Source of the DNA: Paenibacillus cymbidii
GTDB taxonomy: Bacteria; Bacillota; Bacilli; Paenibacillales; NBRC-103111
Direction of reading: 5' to 3'
NCBI RefSeq assembly: GCF_004764705.1
Contig: NZ_SHLX01000021.1
Location: forward strand, 62,001 to 126,000
Length of the DNA: 64,000 nucleotides
Of this stretch, positions 7,623-16,773 are shown piece by piece (within the stretch, counting starts at the first letter, position 1; each line of letters starts with the position of its first letter). The notes under the pieces were generated by a model that ran no database searches, was not told the DNA's origin, and saw only the letters and a program-made list of their open reading frames with translations. The translations under genes were made by a program, and so were the position numbers.

Positions 7623-9070
7623 GCGGGCCGGTCCGTTTCCTGGGCAGCCTGCTCGCGCCCAAGTCGCTGCGGTCGCAGCTGCTGTCGCGGTCCTTGCTCA
7701 TTCTGGCGCTGCTGCTGCTGCTGATCGGCGTGTTCCAATACGTGTTTATGCAGCGGTTCCTGTACAGCAACCAGTCGATGAGCATGCGCAACCAGCTGCT
7801 GTCGGTCCCTCCCGACACCTGGCAGCGCGCCGGGCAGGAAGCCCGCCGGGGCGAACCGCTGCCGATGTTCCAGGACGCGGCGATCGCGTTTGTCGGCACC
7901 GACGGCACGATTCGCGCGTTATCGGGCAATCCGAACGCGCCAAGCGTGCCGCAGCTGTCCGAGGAGGCGTACCGACAGAAGCTGAAAGACCCGCGCAGCT
8001 GGAGCTACCGCATCGTCCGCGACGATAACGGCGTCGAACAAATCGTCGTGGCGCAGGCCGCGATGAACCGCGGCAGGCAAACGGGCCTGCTGCAGATGAG
8101 CATGCCGACGGATCCGCTCAAAGACGTGCTGCTCGGTCAACTGACGACGTTTCTGTCGCTGTCGGCGCTTGCGCTTGGGCTTGGGCTGCTGACGTTTATC
8201 CCGATTTTGCGCCGCACGCTTGTGCCGTTGTCCACGATCGTCGACACCGTCGAACGAATCGATGCCGGCAAGCTGAACGAACGGCTGCCGACGCTGCAGG
8301 GCCAGAGCGAAATCGACCAGTTGGCCGTTTCGTTCAACCGCATGCTGGAGCGCCTCGAGCTGTCGTTCGAGGCGGAGCGGGAAGCGCGCGAGCAGATGCG
8401 CCGTTTCGTCGCCGATGCTTCGCATGAGCTGCGCACGCCGCTTACTTCGATTCACGGCTTCCTGGAAGTGCTGCTGCGCGGTGCGGCGCAAAAGCCGGAG
8501 CAGCTGGACAAGGCGCTTGCCAGCATGCACAGCGAATCGACGCGGCTGACGAAGCTGGTGCACGACTTGCTGCTGCTGGCCAGACTCGACCGCGCCGACC
8601 GCGAACCGGCCGTCCAGCTGGCGCAGGACGATCTTGTCCCGATGCTGCGCGGCATGGAGCCGCAGCTGCGGCTGCTCGCCGGCGAGCGGGAAGTCGTGTT
8701 GACAATGGAGCCGCAGGTGACCGCCGTCTTCGACGAAGACAAGCTGAAGCAGGTGGTGTTGAACCTGTTTCACAACGCCGTGCAGCACACCGACCCGCAC
8801 AGCGGACGGATCGAGCTGACGCTGCGGCAAGACGGCGACGAAGCGGCGATTACGCTGACGGACAACGGGACCGGCATTCCCCAAGACCATCTGCCGCATC
8901 TGTTCGAGCGTTTCTACCGCGTCGATTCGTCGCGGTCGCGCAAATACGGCGGCGCCGGGCTGGGCTTGTCGATCACGAAGTCGATCGTCGATCTGCATCG
9001 CGGCACGATCGAAGTCGCCAGCCGCGAAGGCGAAGGCACCAGCTTTCGCGTCCGGCTGCCGGCCGGGTGA
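7619..9070 (+). CDS. membrane sensor histidine kinase
   Basis: A 483-residue kinase. In order: membrane span 1 (~residues 26-43), an extracellular sensor region (~45-170), membrane span 2 (~177-195), a HAMP linker, a dimerisation/phosphoacceptor helix with His269 in FVADASHELRTPLTSIHG, and an ATP-binding domain with N-box Asn386, G1 DNGTGI (415-420), F-box LFERFYR and G2 GGAGLGL (444-450). Nothing catalytic is missing. ATG 7619 overlaps the regulator stop, which fixes the start. The extracellular domain has no recognised ligand signature, so the stimulus is unknown. Confidence 0.93.
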   Translation: MSGPVRFLGSLLAPKSLRSQLLSRSLLILALLLLLIGVFQYVFMQRFLYSNQSMSMRNQLLSVPPDTWQRAGQEARRGEPLPMFQDAAIAFVGTDGTIRALSGNPNAPSVPQLSEEAYRQKLKDPRSWSYRIVRDDNGVEQIVVAQAAMNRGRQTGLLQMSMPTDPLKDVLLGQLTTFLSLSALALGLGLLTFIPILRRTLVPLSTIVDTVERIDAGKLNERLPTLQGQSEIDQLAVSFNRMLERLELSFEAEREAREQMRRFVADASHELRTPLTSIHGFLEVLLRGAAQKPEQLDKALASMHSESTRLTKLVHDLLLLARLDRADREPAVQLAQDDLVPMLRGMEPQLRLLAGEREVVLTMEPQVTAVFDEDKLKQVVLNLFHNAVQHTDPHSGRIELTLRQDGDEAAITLTDNGTGIPQDHLPHLFERFYRVDSSRSRKYGGAGLGLSITKSIVDLHRGTIEVASREGEGTSFRVRLPAG

Positions 9071-9095
9071 ATGCATCGCTTGCGCGCAAATAAGA

Positions 9096-9140
9096 GGAGC
9101 CCCTGCAGTCCGTTCAACGAATGGACTGCGGGGGCTCCCC
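9096..9140. terminator. bidirectional terminator-like hairpin between convergent genes
   Basis: GGAGCCCCTGCAGTCC pairs with GGACTGCGGGGGCTCC across a short loop, a stem of about 16 bp. It sits between the kinase stop (9070) and the convergent stop at 9152. There is little T run on either side, so termination efficiency is uncertain. Confidence 0.7.
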
Positions 9141-9151
9141 GTTTGCGGCGG

Positions 9152-10765
9152 TTAAGGTGCAATCGCGCCGAGCATGATCGCCAAGTCTTGCGCATCGAAT
9201 ACGCCGTCGTCGTTCATTTCCATCTGCTGCGGCGCTCCTTGTTTGACGAGGCGGAGCACATCCGCGATCGACCAGCGGCCGGATTCGCCGTCCGGCAGCA
9301 GGTTCACGAACACGTCCATAACATGCGCCGTTTCGCTGTTGCCGGCGGCATCCACGCTCCAGTAGATCAGCGTATGCGCGCCATGCGTGCGCAGCTGCAC
9401 GCTATTGCCGGCTTGGACCGCCTGGCCGTCGTCCACTTTGTAATACGTGTCCGACACGCCGGATGCCTCATCCGACGCGGCAAGCTGCACGGTAATATAG
9501 TTGGTGCCCGGATCGACCGCGGCGGCAGCGGTCGTCGCCGGGGCCTGCTTGTCGATGTTGACTACGGCATAGCTGGACACGCCGCTCCACGCCGTGCCCC
9601 CGTCTTCCTGGTATTTGGCATAAACGACCGAGTTGACGGACACCGTTACCGGTTCGACGTAGGGGGTCCACGTTGCGTTATCGATGCTGACGAGCCTGTT
9701 CCCCGCATTTGCCGGGTACGCCACACTCACCAGCACGTCCCCGTTCGTCCACGAAGTGACGTCCGGCTGGAACGTCGCATCCGCGAGCGTGTCTTTTTGG
9801 ATGCGGACCACGGCGGTTTTCGGAGTTTCCGCGTTGCCTGCGGCGTCGACGCTCCAATAAGCGATTGTATATTCGCCGTCCGTTGTGAAAACGACCGTCG
9901 AACCGGTTTGAACGATGCCCGTCCCGACTTTATAGTAGGTGGCCGCAACGCCCGACGAGCTGTCTACTGCCGTCAACTGCACCGTGACATTCCCGGTAGA
10001 CCATCCGGGAGGCGCGTTGTCCGTCGTGGCCGGAGCGGTGGCGTCCCGTTTGACGACGACGCTGGCCGAAGCGGCTCCCGCCTGGCAAACGACGGCCGTC
10101 CCTTCCGGCGGCGTATCGGCCGTTACCGCAACCGGCGGGCAGGACGCCGGCGGCGTTGATCCGTCCGTCACTTGCCAGCCTACCGTCACATCGGACTTGT
10201 ACCAGCCGTTGCTCCCTGCGGTGCCGCTCACCGTGGAACGAATGATCGGCGCCGTCGCCAGCTCCAGTCTTCCGCGAAAAATCCGGCTGCTGTCGAAATT
10301 GCTGCCGTCGATGCGAAACCCGTATGTATCGCCCGCTGCCACATGAAGCGTCGAAGAACCGAGCGCCTCCAGATCCCCGCCCGTTCCGTTCGATTGGTAC
10401 AGAACGGTTTCCGTCGTCGTTCCGTTGTGCAGGACATACGCCGTCACTTTCGCGCTCACCTGATACCAGGAATGGAGAGCGTTGTAGCGCCAGTTGAACG
10501 ACAAATCGCCGGCCTGCTCCGCGACCCGGTAAAAACGCCACGTTTCGCCGTCGTAAGCTCCCGTTTCCGTGTAGTCGTAAGTAAAAGCGACGCCGTACTC
10601 GGCTTCCCCGGCGGCGCGCGTCCCCGGCCCTTCCGCTGTCCAGCCGGTCGCCGCAAGCAGCTGCGATTGCGCCAGCGCAACCGGCGCGGGCGCGCCGACG
10701 CCGAACAGGGACGATACCCCGATCAGCCAGCAGAGGAGCGGTATGAAGGCATGCCGTTTGCGCAT
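9152..10765 (-). CDS. secreted multidomain protein with Ig/OmpL47-like repeats and dockerin-like C-terminus
   Basis: A 537-residue exported protein. The N-terminus MRKRHAFIPLLCWLIG...ALAQ is a Sec signal peptide. A beta-rich domain follows (~residues 35-175, possibly sugar-binding). Then come Ig-like repeats of the OmpL47 type, recognisable by the twice-repeated pattern TYYKVxxG ... YWSVDAAGN. The last ~60 residues (SIADVLRLVKQ... MNDDGVFDAQDLAIMLG) have one clear EF-hand-like loop DxNxDGxxD and resemble half of a dockerin. No catalytic domain is seen. It is probably a cell-surface adhesion or substrate-binding protein. I chose ATG 10765 because it gives AAGGAGG a 7-base spacing. The gene stands alone between convergent and divergent neighbours. 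Confidence 0.75.
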   Translation of the reverse strand: MRKRHAFIPLLCWLIGVSSLFGVGAPAPVALAQSQLLAATGWTAEGPGTRAAGEAEYGVAFTYDYTETGAYDGETWRFYRVAEQAGDLSFNWRYNALHSWYQVSAKVTAYVLHNGTTTETVLYQSNGTGGDLEALGSSTLHVAAGDTYGFRIDGSNFDSSRIFRGRLELATAPIIRSTVSGTAGSNGWYKSDVTVGWQVTDGSTPPASCPPVAVTADTPPEGTAVVCQAGAASASVVVKRDATAPATTDNAPPGWSTGNVTVQLTAVDSSSGVAATYYKVGTGIVQTGSTVVFTTDGEYTIAYWSVDAAGNAETPKTAVVRIQKDTLADATFQPDVTSWTNGDVLVSVAYPANAGNRLVSIDNATWTPYVEPVTVSVNSVVYAKYQEDGGTAWSGVSSYAVVNIDKQAPATTAAAAVDPGTNYITVQLAASDEASGVSDTYYKVDDGQAVQAGNSVQLRTHGAHTLIYWSVDAAGNSETAHVMDVFVNLLPDGESGRWSIADVLRLVKQGAPQQMEMNDDGVFDAQDLAIMLGAIAP

Positions 10766-10913
10766 CCTCATTCCTCCTTCGAATCTTTCATCCGACACAT
10801 TTTGCTAACTATTGTATCATAGCTTGCCTCCTATTTCCTGATTACAGGGAACCAATCGACAGCTTTCCGCATAAAACGGCGCCGGACGCTCGGCGCCAAG
10901 CGTTCCCGTCATC

Positions 10914-11168
10914 GTGCGCTTCGGCGCCAAGCTCACCGCGGCCCGGCTCCATGCAATGCGCCGTTACGCGGGCATTCGCCGCCATCAGATCATTCGCCGT
11001 CTCCCTCTGCTCAACGCCCTGGCTTCGAACGTCTCCGTCCGCAGCCTGCGCCGAATGTGCGCCTGGAAGGGCGTGCGAAATGTGTACCTCGACAGCGTTA
11101 AAAAACGACGCTCGACATCGCCACGCCGTCCATCGGTTCCGCCGCCGTCGCCGAGAAGCGGGGGCTGA
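10914..11168 (+). pseudogene. N-terminal propeptide part of the S8 peptidase, out of frame with the catalytic domain
   Basis: Reading from GTG 10914 gives RFGAKLTAARLHAMRRYAGI... VSVRSLRRM ...VRNVYLDSVKK, which resembles the propeptide (I9-like) that precedes subtilases: a compact alpha/beta module ending in a strand with a V-YLD motif. At the run of six A's (11100-11105) the frame is lost. One additional A would give VKKTTLDIATPSIG and join smoothly to the catalytic domain at 11180. No convincing start codon or ribosome site is visible at the 5' end, so the true start may be farther upstream or the gene may be decaying. Confidence 0.6.
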
Positions 11169-11179
11169 CCGGCAAAGGC

Positions 11180-12139
11180 ATGCGCATCGCCATCATCGAT
11201 ACCGGCGTGTTCCCGCACCCGGATCTGACCCGGCCGGTCAACCGGATCGTCGCTTTCCGCGACTTTGTGAACGGCCGCAAACGGCCGTACGACGACAACG
11301 GCCACGGCACGCATGTCGCCGGCGACGCGGCGGGCAACGGCTGGAGCAGCGGCGGGCTGTTCCGCGGCCCCGCGCCGCAAGCGGACATCGTCGCCGTCAA
11401 GGCGTTCGACCGGAACGGCGAAGCTTACGACTCCGCCATCATCCAGGCGATCGAATGGTGCATCGCCAACCGGAAGCGCCTGCGGCTGCGCGTCCTTTCC
11501 ATGTCGTTCGGCGGGCCGGCCCACGGCGCATGTGCGGACGATCCGCTGTGCCAGGCGATCCGCAAGGCGGTCAAAGCCGGGCTCGTCGTCGTCGCGGCAG
11601 CCGGCAACAGCGGCCCGCGGCGCGGCACGATCGAGTCGCCCGGCAACTGCCCGGCGGCGATCACCGTCGGCGCGGTAAACGACCGCCGCAGCCCGGCGCA
11701 GGCGGACGATCGGGCGGCGCCGTTCTCCAGCCGGGGACCGGCGGCCTGCGCCCGCAACAAACCGGATCTCGCCGCCCCCGGCGACTCGATCGTTTCGCTG
11801 CGCGCCCCCATGTCGCAGCTCGATCGCGCGTATCCGTTCCTGCGCGTGGGCGGCGCCTATTTTGTGCTGCCTTGCACCAGCATGTCGACGCCGCTTGTCG
11901 CCGGCGCCGTCGCGCAGCTGCTGCAGCGTTGTCCGTCGCTGACCCCGGGTCGGGTGAAAACGCTGCTGAAACGCCACGCGTTCCGGCTCGGAGCCGGCGC
12001 CGACGCCGTTGGCAGCGGCGAGCTCGACACCCGTTTCCTGCTGCGCCGCAACGGCAAAAAGGGCGCGTGCCGCCGCAACACGGCAAGCACCCGCCCCAAA
12101 TGTTTGCAAAAATCGAAGGCAACCGAAACGCCGGAATAA
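11180..12139 (+). CDS. S8 (subtilisin) family serine peptidase, catalytic part
   Basis: From the internal ATG 11180 the product has 319 residues and a complete subtilase triad: Asp7 in IAIIDTGV, His42 in NGHGTHVAG (the residue after GHGT... pattern) and Ser234 in CTSMSTP, plus the oxyanion Asn143 in AAGNSGP. The serine motif has Cys in place of the common Gly of GTSM. The C-terminal tail is short and basic. In-frame sequence continues upstream of 11180 (DIATPSIGSAAVAEKRGLTGKGM) until it meets the frame break near 11100, so ATG 11180 is probably not the real start. Whether an active enzyme is made depends on whether the frameshift is real, a sequence error, or bypassed by slippage. Confidence 0.8.
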   Translation: MRIAIIDTGVFPHPDLTRPVNRIVAFRDFVNGRKRPYDDNGHGTHVAGDAAGNGWSSGGLFRGPAPQADIVAVKAFDRNGEAYDSAIIQAIEWCIANRKRLRLRVLSMSFGGPAHGACADDPLCQAIRKAVKAGLVVVAAAGNSGPRRGTIESPGNCPAAITVGAVNDRRSPAQADDRAAPFSSRGPAACARNKPDLAAPGDSIVSLRAPMSQLDRAYPFLRVGGAYFVLPCTSMSTPLVAGAVAQLLQRCPSLTPGRVKTLLKRHAFRLGAGADAVGSGELDTRFLLRRNGKKGACRRNTASTRPKCLQKSKATETPE

Positions 12140-12154
12140 TCCGCCGCCGCAGCT

Positions 12155-14482
12155 TTATTTGCCGACTTGGTCCGCCGCAAATTCGCCGGTCAGCGCCGCG
12201 ATCGGCTCCAGCCACTTCTTGTACGCGTCCAGCGCAAACGCCGGGAACCCAAGCAAATAGTGGTTGCCGTGGGTCTGGCCGCCGATCGTCCACCGCATCA
12301 GGAACACCCGCTTGTCGGAATGAGAAATGCGGATGCTGCCGAGCTTGCGGTTCTCGTTGGACTTGACGGCGAAATCGCCCTCCAGCAGCGTTTCGCCGCT
12401 GTCGGCGTCCCAGACGCGGTACGTGCCCGCCGCATCCTCCAGCGAATCGTTGCCGACGTGTACGTTCACATGCCAGCTGTCCGGTTCGTCGATCATCAGG
12501 CAAACCGGCTGCTGCGCCCGGCGCAAGTAGTGGTACGCCAGCTTCTTGCCGAAGTAGTAGTCGACCACGGCGTCGGAAAACTGCGGCCAGCCGTCCAGCA
12601 TGTTCCACCAGATGACGCCGGTGCGCCGCCACTTGCCGAGCCGCGTCATTTCGACAAAATACTTCTTCGCTTCCGCCTGCGAAACTTGCGAGGCGAGGAT
12701 AAAGTCCGGCAAGTTGTCCGGTATGGCGCCGAACAGCTCCTTGATTTGGTCGGCCATCAGCTTGATCCGGTACGAGTAAGGGCCGTTCCAGCCGATTGTT
12801 TCCGTCGAATGGACGAGCCATTGCTCGTTGTCCTGCCACGGCCAGAGCGAGTCGGCATCGAGAAACTTCTCCAGCGACGACAGATTCGGGCAGCCGTGGT
12901 AGCCGATTTCGCTGACGAAATGGTAGTTGCTGCGCTGGTAGAATTTGCTTTTGTAATAGTCGCGCGGGCCCCACAGATGGCGCTCCGGCGCAAGCTGCTC
13001 GCCCGGGCGGGAGTCGATCCCCGGCGCCAAGTACGGCGAGCTCGGCAAATAGGCGCGATGCGGATCGTACAGCGCCACGGCTTCGGGCAGCAGCTCGCGG
13101 GTGATGCGATTTTGCATCGGCTTCCGCTGGATGCGGATGTACATCTGGTCGCACTCGTTGTCGCCGCACCAGAGCAGGATCGACGGGTGGTTGCGCAGCT
13201 TTTTCAGCACGTGTTTCGCTTCGGCCAGCAGCTTGTCGGTAAACGACGGCGCCTGCGGATGGACCGCACAGGCCATGCCAAAATCCTGCCACACCATGAT
13301 GCCGAGCCGGTCGCACAAGTTGTAGAAGGCGTCGTCCTCGTAAACGTTGCCGCCCCAGCAGCGCACAATGTTGCTTTCCGTATCGCGAAACAGGTCGAGC
13401 GCCTGCTCGTAACGGGCGGCGTCGCGGCTGTGGAAGGCGTCGAGCGGCACCCAGTTGGAGCCTTTGCACATGATCGGCACGCCGTTCACGCGAAACAGGA
13501 ACTCGCCGCTGCCTTCGGCATTCGTCACCTCCGAGCGAATCAGCTCGGCCTCGCGGATGCCGATCGTCGCCGTGCGCGCCGCCAGCACCCGGCCGCGGTG
13601 CACCAGCTCGGCCTTCAGCTCGTACAAGGCCGCTTCGCCGTAGCCGCGCGGCCACCAAAGCCGCGGCTGCTCCACCGTCACCCACATCGAGCCTGCGGCA
13701 AACACCGCCGGTTGCGATGCCTGGAACACGGACGAACCCGACGTCCCGGTGAGGCGAATTTCCAGCCCGTCAAAGAACAGCGCCGGATCCGCGACATCAA
13801 ACTGGTAGAAGACGTCCAACTGGGCGCTGGAATGATCGGGCGCAACCTTCAGCGTCGCCGCGTACAGGTCGGTCACTTCGTTTGCTTCGTGCCAGACGAT
13901 TTCGACGGAGCGCCACAGTCCCGCCGACAGCGCGCGCGGCATAATGTCCCAGCCGTAGCCGTGCGGCGCCTTGCGCACCCACAGGCTTTCCCAGTTCGTC
14001 CACAGCGCGAGCATCGACGGCTCGTATTCGTACTGCAGCGCTTCCAGCAGCGGCGAACGCAGCCGCACGACGAGCGCGTTCGGTCCGTCCGCGCGCAGCT
14101 TGCCGGTCACGTCGAACGTGTGCGCGATCAGCATATTGTCGGACTCGCCGATCCGCTCGCCGTTCAGCCAGTACGTCGCGAAGCAGTCGGCGCCGCCGAA
14201 GACGAGCTCCGTCCGTTTGCCGGCCGACGCGGCGGGCGTTTCGAACGACGTTTCGTACCACCATTCGTGCCGTTCCCAGTCGCGCAGCTGTCTGATATTC
14301 GAACCATGGTACAGGTCCGGCAGCACGCCGGCCTCCATCAAATCAAGCTCCACGTTGCCCGGCACCGTCGCCGTTACGCGGGGCGCCCCGCTGGCGCGAA
14401 GCTCGTGCGGATTTTCGATTTTGAATTGATTTTGCGGAAAATAGGTCAGTTGCCATTGCCCGTCCAGACTGATGCGGTTCAT
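12155..14482 (-). CDS. glycoside hydrolase family 2 protein, beta-mannosidase type
   Basis: A 775-residue cytoplasmic enzyme predicted to cleave terminal beta-mannosides. It has the GH2 layout: N-terminal sugar-binding jelly roll (MNRISLDGQWQLTYF...VPGNVELDLMEAG), Ig-like domain (~200-310) and TIM barrel (~320-650). Barrel motifs are those of the beta-mannosidase branch: VRCWGGNVYEDDAFY, GIMVWQDFGMAC, acid/base Glu443 in WCGDNECDQ and nucleophile Glu525 in FVSEIGYHG. No signal peptide is seen. An AraC-type regulator gene lies 63 bases upstream on the same strand and is a likely local controller. The natural substrate may be short mannooligosaccharides. Confidence 0.9.
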   Translation of the reverse strand: MNRISLDGQWQLTYFPQNQFKIENPHELRASGAPRVTATVPGNVELDLMEAGVLPDLYHGSNIRQLRDWERHEWWYETSFETPAASAGKRTELVFGGADCFATYWLNGERIGESDNMLIAHTFDVTGKLRADGPNALVVRLRSPLLEALQYEYEPSMLALWTNWESLWVRKAPHGYGWDIMPRALSAGLWRSVEIVWHEANEVTDLYAATLKVAPDHSSAQLDVFYQFDVADPALFFDGLEIRLTGTSGSSVFQASQPAVFAAGSMWVTVEQPRLWWPRGYGEAALYELKAELVHRGRVLAARTATIGIREAELIRSEVTNAEGSGEFLFRVNGVPIMCKGSNWVPLDAFHSRDAARYEQALDLFRDTESNIVRCWGGNVYEDDAFYNLCDRLGIMVWQDFGMACAVHPQAPSFTDKLLAEAKHVLKKLRNHPSILLWCGDNECDQMYIRIQRKPMQNRITRELLPEAVALYDPHRAYLPSSPYLAPGIDSRPGEQLAPERHLWGPRDYYKSKFYQRSNYHFVSEIGYHGCPNLSSLEKFLDADSLWPWQDNEQWLVHSTETIGWNGPYSYRIKLMADQIKELFGAIPDNLPDFILASQVSQAEAKKYFVEMTRLGKWRRTGVIWWNMLDGWPQFSDAVVDYYFGKKLAYHYLRRAQQPVCLMIDEPDSWHVNVHVGNDSLEDAAGTYRVWDADSGETLLEGDFAVKSNENRKLGSIRISHSDKRVFLMRWTIGGQTHGNHYLLGFPAFALDAYKKWLEPIAALTGEFAADQVGK

Positions 14483-14545
14483 CGTCCAAACCTCCCCGAA
14501 TGAATGACTGCCATTCCAGTGTAAAGGGGAGGCGCGGCGCTCCGC

Positions 14546-15457
14546 TTATCCATTGTTCCGATTCGTTGCTTTATTTTCGGGAGATGCGCCCGCTTTTCTC
14601 GCCGCGCCGGGGGGATGGCCGTATTTCTTTTTGAAGGCGCGGATGAAGTGGGGCAAGGTGTTGAACCCGGCGGCGTGGCAAATTTCCGTCACGGAGCAGG
14701 CGGATGCGGCAAGCAGCTGGCGGGCGTGCTCCAGACGCAGCTCGAGCAGGTAGCTTTGGAACGGCTGGCCGGTCAATTCGTGGAACCGCTCGCTGAAATA
14801 ATTGGGCGACAGCCCCGTCCGTTCGGCGACTCCCTTCAGTGTCAACGGCTCGCGAAAGTGCAGCCGGATATAGGCGAGCGCGCCGCCCAGCAGGCCGTAA
14901 TCGCCGTTCTCCTGCTGCAGCGCGCGTGTCGCTTCCTGGGCGGAGCGATCGGTCCCCCGCCCCGTCTCGGCGTGGCGGATGTAGTCGATCAGCATGCGGC
15001 CGAGCGTCGCTTGCAGCCATTCTTTTTTGCCGAAGCGGTCCGCCGTTTCGCGGCACTCCCGCTCGATCAGGCGGGCGTCGGCCGTCGCCCGCTCGAACGT
15101 TTCGCCCGCGAGCCGGGCGAACAGCGCAAAATCTTTGCGATTCAGCCGCTCGCGCACCACCCCGTCCAGCATCTCCTCGGAAAATTTCAGGTTGATGAGC
15201 CGCATCCCTTCGGGGCCGGGATACAGCTCGTGCACATCTGTCGGCGTAAGCAAATAGGCCGTGCCCGGAGCGAGCGGCATCTCCACGCCGTTGAGCCGCT
15301 GCTTGCCGCTGCCGGTCACAATGATCTCCATCTCGAAAAAATCGTGCCAATGCAACGACCAGGAACGGTTCACCACGTATTCGGATATGCGGATCGGCAG
15401 CGCCGGATCGATAAACTCGTCCCGGTAAAACCGGTCCAACCGCTGCTGCCGTTTCAT
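14546..15457 (-). CDS. AraC-family transcriptional regulator with N-terminal cupin
   Basis: A 303-residue regulator. The N-terminal half resembles a cupin sensor (SLHWHDFFEMEIIVTGSGKQRLNG, then an LAPGTAYLLTPTDVHEL segment). The C-terminal ~100 residues carry two helix-turn-helix motifs: LTLKGVAERTGLSPNYFSERF and VTEICHAAGFNTLPHFIRAFKKKYG. The ATG at 15457 sits about 10 bases from a GGGGAG site; an in-frame GTG (15475) overlaps that site and is less likely. It precedes the beta-mannosidase gene on the same strand, so it most likely controls mannoside use. Confidence 0.88.
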   Translation of the reverse strand: MKRQQRLDRFYRDEFIDPALPIRISEYVVNRSWSLHWHDFFEMEIIVTGSGKQRLNGVEMPLAPGTAYLLTPTDVHELYPGPEGMRLINLKFSEEMLDGVVRERLNRKDFALFARLAGETFERATADARLIERECRETADRFGKKEWLQATLGRMLIDYIRHAETGRGTDRSAQEATRALQQENGDYGLLGGALAYIRLHFREPLTLKGVAERTGLSPNYFSERFHELTGQPFQSYLLELRLEHARQLLAASACSVTEICHAAGFNTLPHFIRAFKKKYGHPPGAARKAGASPENKATNRNNG

Positions 15458-15535
15458 ACGTCGTTCGCTCCCCACGTAAAGGCCGCTCGCCGGGCCTCTT
15501 ATCTTCCTTCAACTTAACACGGAAGGCTGGGGAAC

Positions 15536-16486
15536 TCAATTACCCTGGTTAAAATCGCAGCCCGCCGGCGGAACGTTCGCGAACGCCTGGATTATCGGAT
15601 GGCGCAGCGAGCCGTCCGGCGTCCATTCGAGGTATTGCACCTTAACCGTCAGCTCGGGGCGCAGCCAGGTGGCGTCCTTGCTGCGCTCCGGCACGTTGGC
15701 AAACGGCCGCTCGGCGATGGCCAACGGTCGCACGCGTTCGGTCAGCTCGCGCCAGTCCTCCTGCGTCAGCTTGCCCGCACCGGCGTGGCCGATGTAGATC
15801 AGGCGGCCTTGCTCCCGCTCGTAGAGCCCGAGCAGCAGCGCGTTGACGGTGCCTGCCCGGTGCGTGACGCCGCCGACGACGGCAACGAGGTCGCGGAACA
15901 GCTTGCGCTTGCGCCATCTGTCGTCCTTGCCGCCCGGCGCGTAGGTGCTGTTCGCGTCTTTGCAGACGACGCCTTCCATGCCGCGCTGCCTCATCAACTC
16001 GTAGAGCGCGTGCGCGTCCTGGAAGCTGCCGACGAGCTGCACATGCGGCTGGGGGACGAGGATCGACTCGAGCAGGCGCTGGCGTTCGACCAGCGGGCGA
16101 GCGGTCACGTCCACGCCGTCCGCGTACAACACGTCGAATACCATGTAGATCACGGGAATGCGTTGTGCGACCAGCGCAATGTTCATCTGTTTGCGCAGGC
16201 TGTCCCGCTTCATGATTTCGTGGAAAGACGGTTTGTTGTTGTCGAAGGCGATGTATTCCCCGTCCAAAATGACGGAAGTAGCCGAGCAGTACGAAGCGAT
16301 GTCGTGGAATTCGGGGTATTGCGGGGTGCGGTCGTTGCCGCGGCGGTTGATGAGCCGCACCTCGCGGCCATCGCAGTAGGTGAGCATGCGGACGCCGTCC
16401 CATTTGACCTGCGCGATCCAGTTGCTGCCTTCCGGGAACGTGTCGACGCTGACCGGTTCGAACGGGGCGACGGGTTTCAGCTTCAT
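15536..16486 (-). CDS. ATP-dependent DNA ligase (stand-alone LigD-type ligase domain)
   Basis: A 316-residue ligase. The adenylation lysine is Lys28 in QVKWDGVRM. Further nucleotidyltransferase motifs are RLINRRGND, ILDGEYIAFD, EGVVCKDANS and WRKRKLFRDLV, followed by an OB fold (~215-305) with LTVKVQYLEWTPDGSLRHP, as in the ligase domain of LigD. In many Bacillota the ligase and polymerase are fused; here the polymerase domain is a separate gene at 18522-19451. With Ku (3254-4117) it would complete NHEJ. It lies upstream of the AraC gene on the same strand, with no obvious functional link. Confidence 0.92.
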   Translation of the reverse strand: MKLKPVAPFEPVSVDTFPEGSNWIAQVKWDGVRMLTYCDGREVRLINRRGNDRTPQYPEFHDIASYCSATSVILDGEYIAFDNNKPSFHEIMKRDSLRKQMNIALVAQRIPVIYMVFDVLYADGVDVTARPLVERQRLLESILVPQPHVQLVGSFQDAHALYELMRQRGMEGVVCKDANSTYAPGGKDDRWRKRKLFRDLVAVVGGVTHRAGTVNALLLGLYEREQGRLIYIGHAGAGKLTQEDWRELTERVRPLAIAERPFANVPERSKDATWLRPELTVKVQYLEWTPDGSLRHPIIQAFANVPPAGCDFNQGN

Positions 16487-16603
16487 GGCGGTCCTCCGCG
16501 GATGTTGTTTCCCGTATTGTGCGGCGGCGGAGGGAAAGGTATGCAGCAGCGGGTGGGGCAGGGTGCAGCTGGCGAATGAGGCGAAAACCGAGGAATACCA
16601 ACG

Positions 16604-16740
16604 AATACCGGGAAACCTCCCGCTATTTCATGTAAAAATCCCCCATTCGCCAAAATAAAGGGAAAACCTCGTGCTAATTTTCGCCTTTTGGCCGAATTCC
16701 GGGTAAATGCGGTGAATTAACGGGAGGATTTCCTGTTAAG
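16604..16740. repeat. multi-hairpin repeat, family B, copy 1
   Basis: Three hairpin-like blocks spaced about 50-60 bases: AATACCGGGAAACCTCCCGC (from 16605), AATAAAGGGAAAACCTCGTG (from 16655) and ATTAACGGGAGGATTTCCTG (from 16717). Separators include a TTCGCCTTTTGGCCGAATTCCG stretch. The same blocks in the same order occur at 34928-35118. No gene in this 287-base gap between the ligase and Uma2 genes. Confidence 0.75.
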
Positions 16741-16773
16741 CCCGCGGGCCACGATGCCGAAATCGAGTATTGT

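Noticed and set aside
12167..14503. Very long open frame on the plus strand opposite the beta-mannosidase
   Set aside because: High GC gives long antisense frames; the minus-strand frame has complete GH2 motifs, so this is a shadow.
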